Below are positions 21,901-33,900 of a DNA stretch of 64,000 nt, one piece after another. This DNA comes from Delphinus delphis (taxonomy: Eukaryota > Chordata > Mammalia > Artiodactyla > Delphinidae). The notes beneath the pieces were generated by a model that saw only the letters and a list, made by a program, of their open reading frames with translations, did not search any database and was not told the origin of the DNA. How positions within the stretch are numbered: position 1 is the stretch's first letter; each line of letters opens with the position of its first letter. A program made the translations under genes and the position numbers. The stretch lies in NCBI RefSeq assembly GCF_949987515.2, contig NC_082689.1, forward strand, positions 6,811,501 to 6,875,500, given 5' to 3'.

Positions 21901-24900
21901 CACTGGGGGAGCCAGAAAGCGGCCAACTGGGGAAGGAACCCCGTCCACTGGGTCCCCTTCACCCGGATGGCTGTCATCACAGAGAACACTTCAGCTTGAC
22001 TAGCGGAGGGCTGCATTCCCCAAAGGGTTTTTAACGCTAACATGGCCCACTGTCCAGTTAGACTAAGAGAGCGAGGCTCCCCAGCAGGAGAGACATCACA
22101 TCTGGGAGCCGCCACGCATCACCCCCAGGTCGCATCACCCCCAGGTCGTCACCCCGGGTCACGCACAAAGGCCTGAGAAGAACGGTGAGGAGACTGCTGA
22201 CACTGGGACAAGGCCAGGTCAGAGGGAGGGGACAGGGGAGCCGCGGGGAGTGCAGGTGCGCCTTCCCAGGAGACGCTGTGGAAGTACCTTGAGGTCCCTC
22301 CGCTCCAGGTGCAGGAGCTCTGAGCCCCGGATGTCGTGCCGCGTGAAGATGTCCTTATACTCACAGAGACTGAGGTGCTCCAGCCAGGCAGCAACCTCCT
22401 CTGTGCCCCAGAGGTGAACTGTCAGAGACGGAAAAGCACGAGTGCAATGAGTGCCCAGAGCCCAGCGCGAAGCAGGCGGCGGCCCGCGCCCGAGACGCCC
22501 CAGCAGGCGGCGCCCGAGATACCCCAGCAAGCAGGCGCCCGAGACACCCCAGCAAGCAGGCGCCCGAGACACCCCAGCAAGCAGGCACCCAAGACACCCC
22601 AGCGGCAGGCACCCGCCACCCAGCCCCAGGTACCGCCCCAGGCTGTGCAGAAAGAGGAGGGGAGCTGCCCGCCCTCGGGGGCGTGAGCTGCCGCAGAAGC
22701 TGGTGTCTGTTCCTGCCAGGTCAACAGCAGCCTTCTGTGCCAGGAGGGACACATGGGTCTGACTGCGGCTGAGGTCAGCTTCCCTCTCCCTTCTAGAGGG
22801 GTCCATTTCACTTCCAGCCCACAGCGGGAAGGGAAACATACGCAGAGATTCCATGGAGTCAGAGCCACCATCATTCAAAGAAACCCAATTTCTGGACAAA
22901 CATGCGAAGAAGAAAAATCAAAGGGAGCTACCCTTACTGGCAGCAAATGCCACCCCCAATCCAGGCTTGGGGCCGCCCAGCACCTGAGAGCCTGGGGGCA
23001 GCTGTGCTCAGGGCCGCACTTTGAATGGAGATTCTAAAGCCCCAGTTTACTGACCCAGAGGAGAAACATCCTTTAGTGCCATTTTCTATTGATTTCACGG
23101 CCCAGGGCCACTGGCAGCCCAGGTTCCCGGCGCAGGGGCCTTGATCAATGAACTGATTAATGGGGGACGAGCAGCCCCGCAGAGGAAGCAGGCACAGGGG
23201 GGCCACTGTGTGGCCGGAGTGTGAGCTGTGTCTCTGTCTCGTCACCTCTGCTGTCTCCTCCCCACCTCGCGCCCCAATCTAGCGCAGGCAGGCGGCTCGG
23301 TGGCCTGTCTGTCACCCTGAATCTGCACCAGGAACAAGTTCAGGGCAGGGCGTGACACCAGTGAGCCTCCCACATGGAGCAGGAAAGCCGGGGTGCAGTT
23401 CTGTAGCCAGACGAGTCGGCGCAGGGCATGACCGGAGGCCGTGGCCCCGGGACGACGGGGACAGGCACGAGGCCAGGGAGAAAGCAGAGCCTGGGCCCCA
23501 CACAGCCCGGGTGGCCAGGAGAACAGCAGAGGGCAGGTACCCGGGGCTCCCAGGCTGCTGCGAGCTTCTCTGTTCTTGTTATTCTTCTCCTTCTTAAACT
23601 TGGTCACCAGGCGGAATTTACCACTGCGGCTGCGCTTGGAAAGATCCAGCATCACGTTCTGTGTGGCAAACGAGAAACTGTGAGCGTCAGACCCCGGCTC
23701 ACCGAGACCTCAGCCACCCCTCGAGCAGACAGGCACGGAGCTGGGAAGACACGTCGTTCCTGATACTCTTATTCCGGGGCTTTTCCTTGACCTTTAGTCT
23801 TGTGTTTATTGCTGATTTTTAATGCCTTTAAAAAGCGGTTTCACAGTGATAAGTATCTATTTTCATATTCTTTTTTTTTTCATTTTACAGTGTTTATTTC
23901 TCATGTGACTAGAAAGCTCTCTATACATTATTTAAATATCAGGACCATATCAAGATTGGTAAGTTATCAGCCACTCTTCCAGCGTTGCACTGGCGCGCTT
24001 TGACTATCAGTATCACGAGTATCTTTCTAAATAAAGCTTTTCCTGCACTTTGCACTGTTTCCTTGCGATCTGTTCCTTGAGGCAGAATCAAGGAGGGAAG
24101 GGAGTCAGAGGGACACCACGGGGACGGGGTCCCTGCTCGGTGGCCACCTCCCCACAGAGCAGTCCAGGGCACGGCAGAGCCATCGCTGCCCCTTCCCCAC
24201 GGGTCTGTGGACCTTCTCTGCTGATTCTCACAGAAGCTAGGGCAGGGGTCTCCGCCAGTAAAGCATTTTGTGCACACACAAACACGTACCTGTTCTGATA
24301 ATGTGTATAAACCTATTCCCAAATAAAGCGTAATTTCCTTGTTTTTCAGGTGTGCCACTTTCTTCCTGGCCCCGCCGGCCTGGATTCTGCCCCTGGGCCC
24401 TGTCTACCTACATCCCCACTGTGACCGGCACAGTTAGGACTGCGCAGCTTTATGACACACTTTCAGATCTGACGGGGACATCGGGTCGCACTGAAAAAAC
24501 TCCACCGGCATTTTCACTGGGATCGTACCCAACCTAGAGCCTGGAAATACTAAGCATGTCCACACCCAGACTGTCGTGACCCTCCATCTTCCTCATGCCC
24601 CTGCACGGTCATCTTCGTGGAAAAAGACCTCTTACAATGACATTTTCTAGTCAATGACTGTGAGTACTGAAGAAACTTGTTTTCACAGATGTCTTATTCT
24701 TGGCAAAACCATCAAGCGCCCATTCTTGCACAGCTGCTCCATGCAAGAACTCCAGCTCCCAGGCGGTCAGCACAGCCACGGGCTCTGCGGCCCCAAGACG
24801 AGCCGCCCCTCACTCCTCAGCGCCACCTGCAGGAGGGGCGGCCACGTGTGAGCAGGTACTCTCCAGAACCCACACGAAATCCGATTCCTGACTCTACAAT

Positions 24901-27900
24901 TTCTTTCTTCAATGCAAACATGAGCTTTAAATTTACTTCTAACTTTTTCATTATGCATATTTCCTTCCACTGGTAGGACGAGGAGACTAGTAGAATGTGG
25001 CAGATTTCAGACATCAAATTACCCCGCCCCTAAGTACTTCAGTATATGCGACTCTAAGAATACTCTTCTGAAACACTCATGGCGCCACTGTCACACCTGA
25101 TACCACTAACAAGAATTCATTTGGCTCTCACGAATCCATTTGTATCAGACCTCCCCGACTGCTCCAAAGGTTTATCCTCACAGCTGGATATGTGTGGATA
25201 AACCTTTGGAGCAAACCTTTGAATCAGGACCCTGACGGGGTTCACAGGGGACACCCAGCTCTTGTGGCTCAGTCTCTCCTCCTCGGGGCCACCTGTAGAG
25301 AGACCAGGAGTCTGCCCTGCGGGACAACTCGCGCTCTGGCTCCGACGGGCGTCTCCCTGCCTCCCCACTCCCCGTGTGGTCCAGAGCTGCTGATTCCATC
25401 AATCTCGTGTCCCCAGGGGTGCAAAATGGTGCTTTAATCCTACACTCCAGCTAGAATTCTGTTATAAAGAACTTCTTTCATCAACTATTTGATTTAAAGA
25501 AATCACTTCAGGGGATCTACTGATAATACTGAAGTCTGGAATCCAACGTGCTGGTTTTTTAAAAATGAAATGTTTAGGGCTTCCCTGGTGGCGCAGTGGT
25601 TGAGAGTCTGCTTACCGATGCAGGGGACACGGGTTCGTGCCCCGGTCCGGGAAGATCCCACATGCCGTGGAGCGGCTGGGCCCGTGAGCCATGGCCGCTG
25701 AGCCTGCGCATCCGGAGCCTGTGCTCCGCAACGGGAGAGACCACAACAGTGAGAGGCCCGCATACAGCAAATGTTTAAAGTTCTGGAGATGTTTCCTAAC
25801 AATGTGAATATACTCAACACTACTTGAACTATACACTTAAAAATGACAAAGATGGTAAATTGCGTTTTTCTACCACAATTTAAAAAAATGAACTGGGACA
25901 ATGTCCATCTTTTTCCAGCTTTGACACTTTCTTATATATGGAAATTATGTATTCCTTGACATTTTCTCTTTGGAAGTAAAATTTATTTTTTCAAGTTGTT
26001 CTGTGACTATTCCTTTTAAAATATCTTGAGGTTTCAATTTGTGTAATTTAAATATTTTCTGAAAAAATCAAGTTTCATCAAGATTGTAAGATTCATTGTC
26101 ATTTCTTTGTATATGCTGTAACTTGATTAATGCTTGTATCTGTTGTTATAGCCCCCTTATCATTTTGTTCATTTCCCCCCCCATTACATCTGCCAGAGGA
26201 GACGGTTTTTTTTTTACTTTCCTTTCAAAGAACCAGCTCAAAGACCTATCACTTCTTTTCCTTTCAAATAAATGATTTTCCTATTTTTATGCCAGTAGAA
26301 ATATGGTGCCTCCCCCTCCAAGGTTCCCTTTGCCCTTCACACTTCACCTCCTCCTGGTGCCTTGCATCGGGGGGACGAGCCGGAGTCCCAGAGGGTGGCA
26401 GCACTGAGCTGGAAGGCACCAGCGGAGTTGGCTGGAGAAGCCAGGAGCCCAGGAGCCAGCGTGGTTTTCCCTTCACTCCCGGGACCCCTGGCCCTCGGTT
26501 TCTGGCCTCAGGCCCCATCGGGTGAATGCCTGCAGTAACACCACCCCAGCTGGTTCCAGAAGGTTTCTGGTGTTGCAACTAAACCTCAGGTGCCATCGGT
26601 ACTATTTCCCACCTACTACTGCAAGAACTAACATCTGCTCCGTCTCAGCAGCCCACATCTAGGAACCCTGGAAACTAGGGCTACTCTAGACGTGGCTTGG
26701 AGGGTTCACCAGGCAGGCAGCATTCAGGTCAGCCATCCAGGGGGGACTCGTGGTGCTCTGTGTTTGTTTCCATGGTGGCTGCATGGCATTTGGTGATAGT
26801 TGTTCTGAAAACACTTTTAGGCTTAAAGCTTTAGAACCACACAATCCCTGAGACATGGGCTTTTAGTACTAAGACCTGACAGTCCCAAATAAACTGAGGT
26901 GCTTGGTCACCATGCAACTGGGCACCAGGCTGTGGGCCTCCCACTGCAGCAGCTGCTACCCTGCCCGTGAACTAAAGAAAATCCTGGCCCTCCCTGTCTT
27001 CACTGAAGAATCTGCACGGAGGCAGAAGCGACCCACCTGCGCAGGGCAGCGCACTGGGAGCACAGGGGCCATGGTTTACAGCTGGTACAATTTCTGTTCT
27101 GAGTTAGTATCTGAGGCTTCCTTGTGGTCTAGAGCTGTGCTGCTCAAACTACCCCTGGAAAAGAACCAGCGTTAAAAATTCCCATTCCATAGTGGACTGG
27201 TACTTGAATGAAAGAAAGTAAAACAAATTACTAGAAAAATGAAACCCCCAAAAGGCATACAAAATACAAACCTCAGTTTTTTTATCGGGACTTCCCTGGT
27301 GGCGCAGTGGTTAAGAATCTGCCTGCCAACACAGGGGACACAGGTTCAAGCCCTGGTCTGGGAAGATCCCACATGCCGCGGAGCAACTAAGCCCGTGCGC
27401 CACAACTACTGAGCCTGCGCTCTAGAGCCCGTGAGCCACAACTACTGAGCCCGCGTGCCACAACTACTGAAGCCCGCGCGTGCCTAGAGCCCATGCTCCG
27501 CAACAAGAGAAGCCACCCCGATGAGAAGCCCGTGCACTGCAACAAAGAGCAGCCCCCGCTCGCTGCAACCAGAGAAAGCCCAAGTGCAGCAACAAAGATA
27601 CAATGCGGCCAAAAATAAATGAATAAACAAATTTATAAAAAAAATTTATTATTTTCAACGTAAATAAAGTTTCCCTCTCAAGTGCTTCAAAGTTTCTAAA
27701 CGCTTCCTCTCAATTTCTACAACGATAACAGAGAGTTTCATACCATCAGTAGTAGTCCCAGTTTAGAAAATGATCAGATTTTCAAAATGTCCTATGGGCA
27801 ACAGAAAAGAAAGCATTTTCCCTCTTTGCAGAGTATAAAATTCTCTCTATAGAGAAGCATGATATATACTTGTATATATATTCTACACATAAGTATTCTA

Positions 27901-30900
27901 TCAACTTGCTTTGTTCAGATGTTGTGACAGTTTGTTTTATGTGATTAATCACGGACTGATAGGGATAGCTCACACTACAAAATTGGGATTCTGACGCTTC
28001 CTATCATTTCAAGAAGTTGTAGCTTTACATATTTTATGCATGTAAAGATTAAAATCTGGGGGGTCATCACTAAAAGAACAGACAGAAGAGTACATACTTC
28101 CAAACTAGTAGAGGGACAACCAGAATTCTGTGGGAAGAGGGAGAGACTCATCAATCGAAAAGGAGAAATGCAAAGAAAAAAAAAATGGGACAAACAGAAA
28201 GCATAAAATATGGTAAAAATATATCTAAATATCAGAATCATAATAAATGTAAATAGACTGAACTCTCCAATCAAAACACAGAGTATTATACCGAATAAAA
28301 CCCCCAAATTTAGCAATGCTATTTATAAGAGCGACACTCCAAATAAAGCGTGAAAGTGAAAGTATGAAAAAGAATATACCAAACAAGTGGACTTGAAAGC
28401 AAAAAGAATTAATAAAGGTCTTTATATAATGATGAACCTTGTATGCATCCAATAACATAACCGCAAATATACACAAAACCACAAGGATAAATTGAGACAT
28501 CTACATTCACAGGTCAGAGAGTTCAACAGTAACTGACAGATCAAGAAGACACAAAAATAAAAAACAAAGTAAGGACTTAATGACGTAAATAATTACAACT
28601 GGATATAAGGTACATTTATAAAAACTGACCACCTTTTGGGCCATAAAGTAAGTTTCAACAGATTTCAAAGGACTGGTAACATACAAACAACTGCCTTTGA
28701 ACACAGTGAGATTAAGTTAAAAATCAGTAACAAAAAACTTACTAGAAAAAAATCTCACATATTGGGAAATACAACTCATTTAAATGCTATATTAGGACAA
28801 GATTTTATCATTATAACCATCATAAGTTTATCTCAGAATTATACAATATATAGTATAATGATATGGTTATTATCTTTTACCAATATAAAGTGATCCTCTA
28901 TCATTTACTGCCTTAGGTATGCAATTCTATTTTTACATTGTTACTTTGGATTTTTTATTGTGTTTTCTTGAAATTGTTTTATTTTTAATCTTTCTGGGTC
29001 ACAATTTTTTATTGAGGGTATGGAAGAGAAAACTGGGCTCCTGTGACTAGTATTTGGTTAGATTTCTTTTTTTTTTTAGCATAATCTAAGAATAATTTGC
29101 TTTTAAGAGGAGCAGTTATATTATTTCCTATTTTCTTATTTTTATGCTGTTAGCTCCATCTTTACTACTTCTTTTATTTTCTTTTATGATACAGACTACA
29201 CTTTGCTTGTGTCTTTTGTGGTGATTCAAAAAGACATACACCTTTTCAATTTTACTAAAAGCTACCTTTAAAACTACATTTAAGTTTTTAAAACATAATT
29301 GACTACCTTTCTCTAATTATCAAAGTCAACAACTTTCATGAACCTTCCTCCACCGTAAGAGGAGGGACTTAATGTGCCCTCACTCCCATCCATGTCCTCT
29401 TCCCTGTCTCCCCACTGCACTGCCCACACTTCACAGGCTTTGACAACATAATCTGGAATCACAGGCCTAGGTTACTGCTACATTTGTTGAATATTTTACG
29501 TATTGTTTTAGTAATCTTCTTTAAATGAAATTTCTATATTTATAATTAGCTACAAATTTTGATGAGCCTGGCCTGGCCCTCTGAACCAAAATGTCCTCAT
29601 TCTTCAGTTGCTGAGTTTTGTTTCTTGGCTGGAAGGCCTCTGAGTCAGTTTTCCAGGTGGGGTGCACATTTGTCAACAAACGCCGCATGTTCAAGAAGAG
29701 CTCTGGACTGCTGGCCCCCCGTCCCCTCGCCCTACTGCTGCCCATGGGTCCTAACAATCGAGCCAGCAGCAGGGGCGCCTAACGTGTCTAGCAGTTCTTT
29801 ACCTGGTGAACTTTTCTCCTGGCCCACCTCTGTTCCACCCCTGAGAGGAAGGCCATCTAGGGTTTGCCCCTCTCCAGATGCTGCCCGCAAAAACCAACCA
29901 CTCAACAACAAGCACCTCTCCAGGGCCTTCTTCCTGCCTCTCCTGCTTCAGGAGACACTACCCCCAGGGCACATATGCCCAGGGTCCCATCTATTGTCCC
30001 AGCTATAAGACCTGTGCAAGCTGGCATCTCTAAATACGCACAACAGAAAAGCATGACTGTGATTTGAACACAGCAACTCTGCCCCTGTCAACAACAAACT
30101 CCCAAGAAGTTGCTGTTTAGCCAACTGATGTGCCTCCACACTGGGGGCAAATAGTGGGGCTGGGCTCAGCCTTCTTTCCACCTATGTCCTGGACAGCCCC
30201 GCAGTTCTGCTGCCGAGGGCAACTTGTGCCCCAGTCACCAGGGTCATTCTTAACAGCAATTCCCAATTCCTTCCTACCTGCCGAAGTTCATCTCTGTGCC
30301 TTGAAGGCATCTTAAAAGAGAAGTGTGGGAGGCCAGATCAGGGGCTGCAGGACCAACACCATCTTAATCCCAAAGCTGCACAGAGCACGTGAGTTCAGGC
30401 ACTGAAGGGAGCGCCACTGTGTCCAGGGACGCCGCGCTGAAGCCCTGTGACCCACATACCTCTTCATCACCAGGCTCCACGGGCTGGCACAGCCAGGGGG
30501 TGTCCGCCAGCTTCCTGAGCTGCTGGTCCATCTCGACGAGGGCAGCCGTGAGCCGTTCCTTCTGAGGGGGATCCAACTGCTGCTCCAGGCAGGGAGGGAA
30601 GAGACACAGCTGGTTACCGGCAGGGAGCTGGGGCCATGGCAGAGCCCCGCCCAGACATGAGGTCTGCTCCAGGGGCTAGGCTGCTCTCAGAGAGTTTTCT
30701 AAAAACTTGCAAGGAAACTGAGTCCCACGCCACTGAAGGGCCAGACTCAGAACCTCCCCTCGTAAGTAGTGTCAGGTGAGAGAATTAAACTCTCCTCTCG
30801 TAAATGATGGGGGAGACCCAGCTTGTCTAAAATCTCATCAGCAGGGCTGACAGGTCACCTGCTCTGGTTTCCTCGGGACCCTCTCTCGGAAGCGGGGGAG

Positions 30901-33900
30901 CAGCCTGCCTGCACCAGAGCGCAGGAAGCATGGTGGGGCCACGGACGCAGCAGCTGGTACGTGTCAGGACAGCGCAGTACTTTGGAATGAGAGTGTGGAA
31001 CTGGACTCTTAGGGCAGTTCTCTAGTGACTTCGCCTCCTTGACCTCCCACCTCCTCGTTTTTTAAAACAAGGAGGTTGGCCAGGCGCTCTCTCAGGTCTG
31101 CCCTGAGCTAGCTTCTGTGGTTCAATCGAACTCCAGCCGCACGCCTCCACAGGGCTGACTCATGAGCCAGGTTGCAGGGCTGAGCGAGGAAGGCAGCCGA
31201 CTCTGGGCGCGGGGAAAAGGCTGGCCAGCCTGGCCACGGCGGTGGCCGCGCACCTGGAGGGTCTGGGGCAGAGCGCCGTCTACGATACAGGAGGTCCCGT
31301 CCGCCAGTCTCGGACACCCTGGAGATGACGTGGCGAGATGCGGCCAGAGGGCTTGAGCATCACCACACCATCAGCTCAGATGGCCTCTGAGGCCCCTCCG
31401 ACGGGGGGCCTAGAATTCTCAAGGCCGGGGATCCTGGGCTGAGGCGGGCTGCCCTCCGTGCGCACAGTAAGCGGCCCCCCAGCTCACCAGGGCCAGCTTC
31501 CCCGCCAGCAACAGCTCCGTCTCGCTGCGCAGAGCTCTGACGTTATTCACCATCTCCAGCACGAAGCTGCAGCTCAGCCCCTGGGAGGAATCAGAACAGA
31601 CACCGTGGAGACGTCCCGAGGGCGAAAGGGGCCCACAGGAGAAAGGCCGGAAAAGCGCAGGCACCTCTGCGGCCCTGGGCTTGCCGTACACCCGGTCCAT
31701 GGCCTTGGAGCTGGCGTTGACGGCGTGGGCGAGCTCCTGCTCCACGTCTCGGTGGGACCGCGCTGCTTCCCGGATGCTGGAGGGAGACACGGCGCTCATC
31801 AGACCGAAGAGCAGCAGCCTGCGAGTCGCCTCGCTGGAACACAAGCCCAGGTTCGGCCCAGAGGGCCGACAAGACCACAACTTGCCCGTGGTGACCCGTG
31901 ACGGCCGATCGTTTCCTGGCCGGTGGCGGAGGAGGCCTTAAATGGGAAATCTGACAACAAAATCCCAAACTTTTCTAGAAACTCAGCCAAGGAGGTAATG
32001 CCCAAAATGAGACCTACACCTTGCAAAACAGCGAGCGGGTAAGTAGCAGGAGGCAGAGGAGGAGAAAGCCAGGAAGAAGCTAGACGGCCATGGAGGGGCC
32101 CCCGGCCTGCGCACGGCTCCCAGCAGGGGGAGGGGAGGCACAATGCAAAGACACCGCCAGACAGCGGCTGAAGGGGGTCAGCGGATGTGGCCACCAAGAG
32201 GTCACCAGGCAGAAGGGCCATGCTGGAGCCAGGTGGGTGGACACAGCAGGGGGCGGGGAGAATGGACAGTGGGCAGAGCGGCAACCACCGTGCTGGAAGG
32301 TCCAGAGTAGAAGGAAACGCCTTTGACTGTTGGCTTTTGTTTTTTCAAAACAACTACAAGGTCTGCTTCTTAAGAGCAAACCCGCTCTCTGGGGGCTAAA
32401 GGAGGCAGGAGGGGTACTATTCTCAGAGATCCGGGATAGGCTGTAAAACCTATGAGCTGCCTCTGAAAACACCTGTGGTGTGAAGCTCCCACCTGCATAA
32501 ACCCCGAGTAATCCCTGGAAGACCGTCAGTGAAAATACCAAAGCCCGGGGTTAGCAGAAACTCAGGCCGAGCCCTCGTGAAGGAGGCAGACGGCACATAA
32601 GATCCGGCAGGGGCATCTCAACGCCTGCGGCCCAGCCACGGATCTGGGTCGTCCCAGTGACGTCAGGGGGCCCGGGCGCTCTCGCGGAGGAGTGGACCAC
32701 GGAGGGAAGGCGGCACCCACCTGTGGATGAGGGCCCCCGCTGCCTGCCCAAACTGGTCCATCTGGTTGGCTTCCTCCTCGGACAGGATCTCCGGGTGCAG
32801 AGAGAAAGATGGAGGGCGGGGCAGCTCACACTTCTGCTTGTCCTCCCAGGACTTCAGGGTGTTCTCAAAGGCCTAGGGCGTGGAAGCCAGTGTTACACTC
32901 TCTCCTGCGAGCACACATCTAACAATAATCACTGCTGGGACACTAGAGGGATAACCGGCTAGAAAGGGAGACATTCTTTTTAACGCTGGGGGGAGAGGGA
33001 GCAGTTCTAGGAATTAGAGCCCTGTTCACTTAATCTTAACCTTCAAAAAAAATAAATTCCTGGAACAAAACGTTAAAAACTCCAGGTCTTCTCCTAGAAG
33101 GGGCACATGTGCGCCACAGGCAGTCTGTCTTACCCGATCCCTGGTGAGCGTCTGTGCCCGGTTCTTGTGGATAATCCGAATGTACCCTGGCGGCTGGATC
33201 CAGGCCTCTCCGTCCACCTGCACAGGTACGCCCTCATCCCCCAGGATGGAGATCTTCACCGTGCGGCACTGAGCAAACATCACAGCCGTCACCGAGCTGC
33301 ACCCAGGAGCCTTCAAGTGCTGTCAGCACCACAGGCACCGTCCTGCCCTACACACCCCTGCACTGGCCGGCTGACCCCTGGGGTGACACCATACCCCACC
33401 CCCCCCCAGCCTCTGGGGTCAGAGCATCCCCGCCTAGAGCGCAGCTCATGGAGCGCAGGGGGTGTGCCCCACCCCGCTCCCACTGCCCTGCACCCAGCAC
33501 CGCCATCTGTGATCGCAGTGCGGGGAACTCTGTGCTCAGACACCAGCACCAGGCCCAGGGCGGGGACACATGACCACCAAGAGCTGCTGGGTCCCTGGGC
33601 ACGTGAGGACACTCCCAGAACAGAGCAAACATCTAACAAGTGCTCCTCTTTTCAACAAAAAATACTGCCAAGGAATTAAAATTGTGAAATTCAAGCAGCC
33701 CATGGTGGGGACAGAAAGGACTGGGGTTCAGGGGAGCATGAACTCCCCATCTCTGTGCCTGAGAACATCGCCCTCCCCAACCCCACCGACAGACACACCC
33801 TTCCCAACCCATTACCAGAAGTACCGGATGGGGAACCCACCCTGCCACCTGCTAGCCGGGCCTCCGAGCAGCCGGGCGAGGCCACGCACTCGGCCTCTGC

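Larger units (their letters stand above)
23659..30459 (-). other. DGKD: DGKD intron, 6.8 kb
   Basis: This is the largest intron inside the block of mapped exons. It holds SINEs at 25577-25768 and 27287-27646 (both +), the forward L1 3' end that hosts the first of these (about 25510-25890), a reverse L1 piece (about 25900-26290), and a forward L1 ORF2 relic at about 28030-28890. It also has an exact 18-bp inverted repeat at 25160-25213. Positions 28890-29340 are AT-rich with nothing recognised. Positions 29340-30350 look like unique sequence. No extra exon was found. Confidence 0.65.
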
